6,787 nucleotides of DNA from Cellvibrionales bacterium UBA4495 (GTDB taxonomy: Bacteria; Pseudomonadota; Gammaproteobacteria; Pseudomonadales; Porticoccaceae): the NCBI GenBank assembly GCA_002388905.1, contig DGNJ01000123.1, forward strand, positions 27,623 to 34,409, given 5' to 3'. Both the position numbers and the translations under genes were made by a program. The notes under the pieces were generated by a model, which saw nothing but the letters and a program-made list of their open reading frames with translations, did no database searches and was not told the origin of the DNA. Of this stretch, positions 5,194 to 6,787 are shown piece by piece; position 1 is the first letter of the stretch, and each line of letters opens with the position of its first letter.

Positions 5194-5991
5194 ATGAAGC
5201 GCTTGCAGAATAAAGTCGTCATGATCACCGGAGCCGGTGGCGGCATAGGTTCGGCGACAGTGGCGGCATTTGTCGCCGAGGGCGCCCGGGTTGTCGCAGC
5301 GGATCTGGTCGAGCAAGGCGTGCGGGAACTGGCTGCCAGGCTGGGCGACGCCGTGTTGCCGGTGGCGCTGGATATCGCCGACGAGGACTCCTTCAAACGC
5401 GCCATCGACACGTGCGTGGATCACTTCGGCAAAATCGACGTGCTGTTCAACAACGCCGCCCTGACCGACAACGACGTACTCCACGCGGATACCAATGCCA
5501 TGGAGATTCCGGTTGAAGTCTGGAACCGGACCCTGCAGGTGAACGCCACCGGTTATCTGCTGGGCTGCAAGTATGGGCTTCGGCACATGGTCGAGAATGG
5601 CGGCGGCAATATTATCAATATGGCGTCGGCCAGCGCCCAGGCGGGGGATTGTACCCGGGTCGCCTACGGTGCTTCCAAGGCGGCGGTGATATCCATGACC
5701 AAATCCATCGCCACGCAACACGGACGCAAGGGTATTCGCTGTAATGCCATTGCGCCCGGGCCCATCATCACCGACACCTTCCGGCGGGCGGCACCGGAGT
5801 TGATCGATATCCTCTCCCGTCACGCCCTCGTTCCCGAACTGGGCCGCCCGGAGGATATTGCCGAATTGGCCTTGTTCCTGGCCTCCGATGCCTCCCGTTA
5901 TATCACCGGCCAGGTCATCACTATCGATGGCGGCCTGAGTGCCCACCACGGGCACTTCGCCGACCTGGAGGATTACCTGGCGTCCCAGTGA
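5194..5991 (+). CDS. Canonical SDR-family NAD-dependent oxidoreductase
   Basis: A 265-residue classical SDR with all expected motifs: TGAGGGIG (12-19), D37 at the end of the second strand (favours NAD(H)), D60-I61, NNAA (86-89, for NNAG), N117, S145, Y158-x3-K162 and PG (188-189) with T193. The tetrad N-S-Y-K is therefore complete and the enzyme should be an active alcohol dehydrogenase or ketone reductase. The C-terminus has an unusual short tail after the GG of strand 7, with a His-containing stretch (H251, H252, H254) and an acidic end; this could contribute to the substrate pocket or tetramer interface. A GAGG Shine-Dalgarno 8 nt before the ATG at 5194 fixes the start; an upstream in-frame ATG at 5074 adds 40 residues unlike any SDR N-terminus and has no comparable ribosome-binding site. 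The predicted NAD preference contrasts with the NADP-type upstream SDR, suggesting oxidation here and reduction there, though this is inference. Confidence 0.93.
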   Translation: MKRLQNKVVMITGAGGGIGSATVAAFVAEGARVVAADLVEQGVRELAARLGDAVLPVALDIADEDSFKRAIDTCVDHFGKIDVLFNNAALTDNDVLHADTNAMEIPVEVWNRTLQVNATGYLLGCKYGLRHMVENGGGNIINMASASAQAGDCTRVAYGASKAAVISMTKSIATQHGRKGIRCNAIAPGPIITDTFRRAAPELIDILSRHALVPELGRPEDIAELALFLASDASRYITGQVITIDGGLSAHHGHFADLEDYLASQ

Positions 5992-6044
5992 CGGGGCGTA
6001 GAATCCGGGCGGTTCCCTGAGAGATGCTGGCGGAGTGGTCGGCC

Positions 6045-6787
6045 ATGAAAACCATGAAAGCGGTGCGTATTCACGAGTTCAACGGCCTGGAGGTTGTCCG
6101 CTACGAGGATATCCCGGTGCCGTCGCCGGGTGCGGGCCAGGTGCTCCTGGCCGTCCATGCCGCCGGCGTCAACCCGGTGGACTGGCAGCTGACTTACGGT
6201 ATCAACCAGGAATTCATGCAAAGGGCACTGCCCACCATCCCCGGTTTCGATGTCGCCGGCGTGGTGGTGGAAACCGGGGCAGAAGTCTCGCGGTTTTCGG
6301 TGGGTGATGCCGTTTACGGACAGTGCGATTTCCGCTTTGACGGCTCCTTCGCTGACTACATGGTCTCCAGTGTTCACCGGCTTGACCGCAAGCCCGGGAA
6401 CCTCGATTTTGTCGAGGCGGCATCGGTGCCCGTCGGCGCCATGGCGGCCTGGGACGGCCTTTTCCGGAAGGATGCCATCGACTTGCAGGCAGGGCAGACG
6501 CTGCTCGTTCATGGCGCCGCCGGTGGGGTGGGGGTGTTTGCCGTGCAATTTGCCAAATGGCGGCAGGCCCGGGTCATTGCCACCGGTTCCGCCTATAACC
6601 GGGATTTTCTGCTGGACCTCGGTGCCGACCGTTTTATCGATTACCATAATGAGGCGTTCGAGGATTGCGGCGAACCGGTGGACGCCGTCCTGGATGCCAT
6701 TGGCGGAGATACCCAGTTGCGTTCACGGGGCCTGATACGCCCGGGCGGTGTGCTCGCCTCACTGGTGGGCGAGCAGTGGCACGGCGG
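6045..6787 (+). CDS. Zinc-free MDR / quinone-oxidoreductase-type enzyme (partial)
   Basis: The frame is open from ATG 6045 to the window edge and yields 247 residues of a family usually 310-340 long, so the C-terminal quarter is missing. The N-terminal GroES-like domain (1-125) has MKAVRIHEFNG, VHAAGVNPVDWQ (37-48) and the PGFDVAGVV segment (66-74). Zinc alcohol dehydrogenases have Cys near position 43 and GHE in the latter motif; here they are N43 and GFD, so no catalytic zinc is expected. The Rossmann domain carries the NADPH loop HGAAGGVG (156-163) and LGADRFIDY (192-200). Relatives are NADPH:quinone reductases and C=C double-bond reductases acting on enones. GGAG (6032-6035) 9 nt upstream favours 6045 over ATGs at 6024 and 6054. 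It lies 53 nt after the NAD-type SDR and is likely the next operon gene, plausibly reducing an enone formed or consumed by the SDRs. Confidence 0.9.
   Translation, partial: MKTMKAVRIHEFNGLEVVRYEDIPVPSPGAGQVLLAVHAAGVNPVDWQLTYGINQEFMQRALPTIPGFDVAGVVVETGAEVSRFSVGDAVYGQCDFRFDGSFADYMVSSVHRLDRKPGNLDFVEAASVPVGAMAAWDGLFRKDAIDLQAGQTLLVHGAAGGVGVFAVQFAKWRQARVIATGSAYNRDFLLDLGADRFIDYHNEAFEDCGEPVDAVLDAIGGDTQLRSRGLIRPGGVLASLVGEQWHG

Overview
The window is a compact stretch of bacterial chromosome, moderately GC-rich by eye (about 58-60%), with strong Shine-Dalgarno sequences and ATG starts throughout. The protein families and codon style fit a proteobacterium, perhaps a gammaproteobacterium, but nothing here fixes the genus. 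No rRNA, tRNA, CRISPR array, transposase or phage gene was seen.

There are two divergent transcription units on either side of an AT-rich intergenic region (about 1988-2329). Leftward (minus strand): a GntR-type regulator with an FCD-like effector domain (1301-1987), then an AbgT-family transporter (1-1213) that runs off the left edge. Rightward (plus strand): a protein built from two EthD-like (dimeric alpha-beta barrel) domains (2330-3055); a 240-bp gap; then five closely spaced same-strand genes: an NTF2/SnoaL-like protein (3296-3748), a second, smaller NTF2-like protein (3803-4168), a divergent SDR lacking the catalytic lysine (4219-5028), a canonical SDR (5194-5991) and a zinc-free quinone-oxidoreductase-type MDR (6045 onward, cut by the right edge).

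The layout is that of a small-molecule catabolic or modification cluster: importer plus local regulator on one side; small cofactor-free barrel/cone-fold proteins and three nicotinamide-dependent oxidoreductases on the other. The mix suggests chemistry on a ketone- or enone-containing, possibly cyclic compound, but no gene identifies the substrate. I do not recognise this gene order as a described pathway.

The least explained features are these: a long imperfect inverted repeat (2233-2302) directly upstream of the EthD gene; similar TTTAAG-N7/8-CTTAAA dyads upstream of both rightward genes that follow long gaps (2140-2159 and 3144-3162); an SDR with two of four catalytic-tetrad positions replaced; an FCD regulator whose four expected metal-ligand positions all appear substituted; and a tandem EthD protein in which only the second half keeps the usual histidine.
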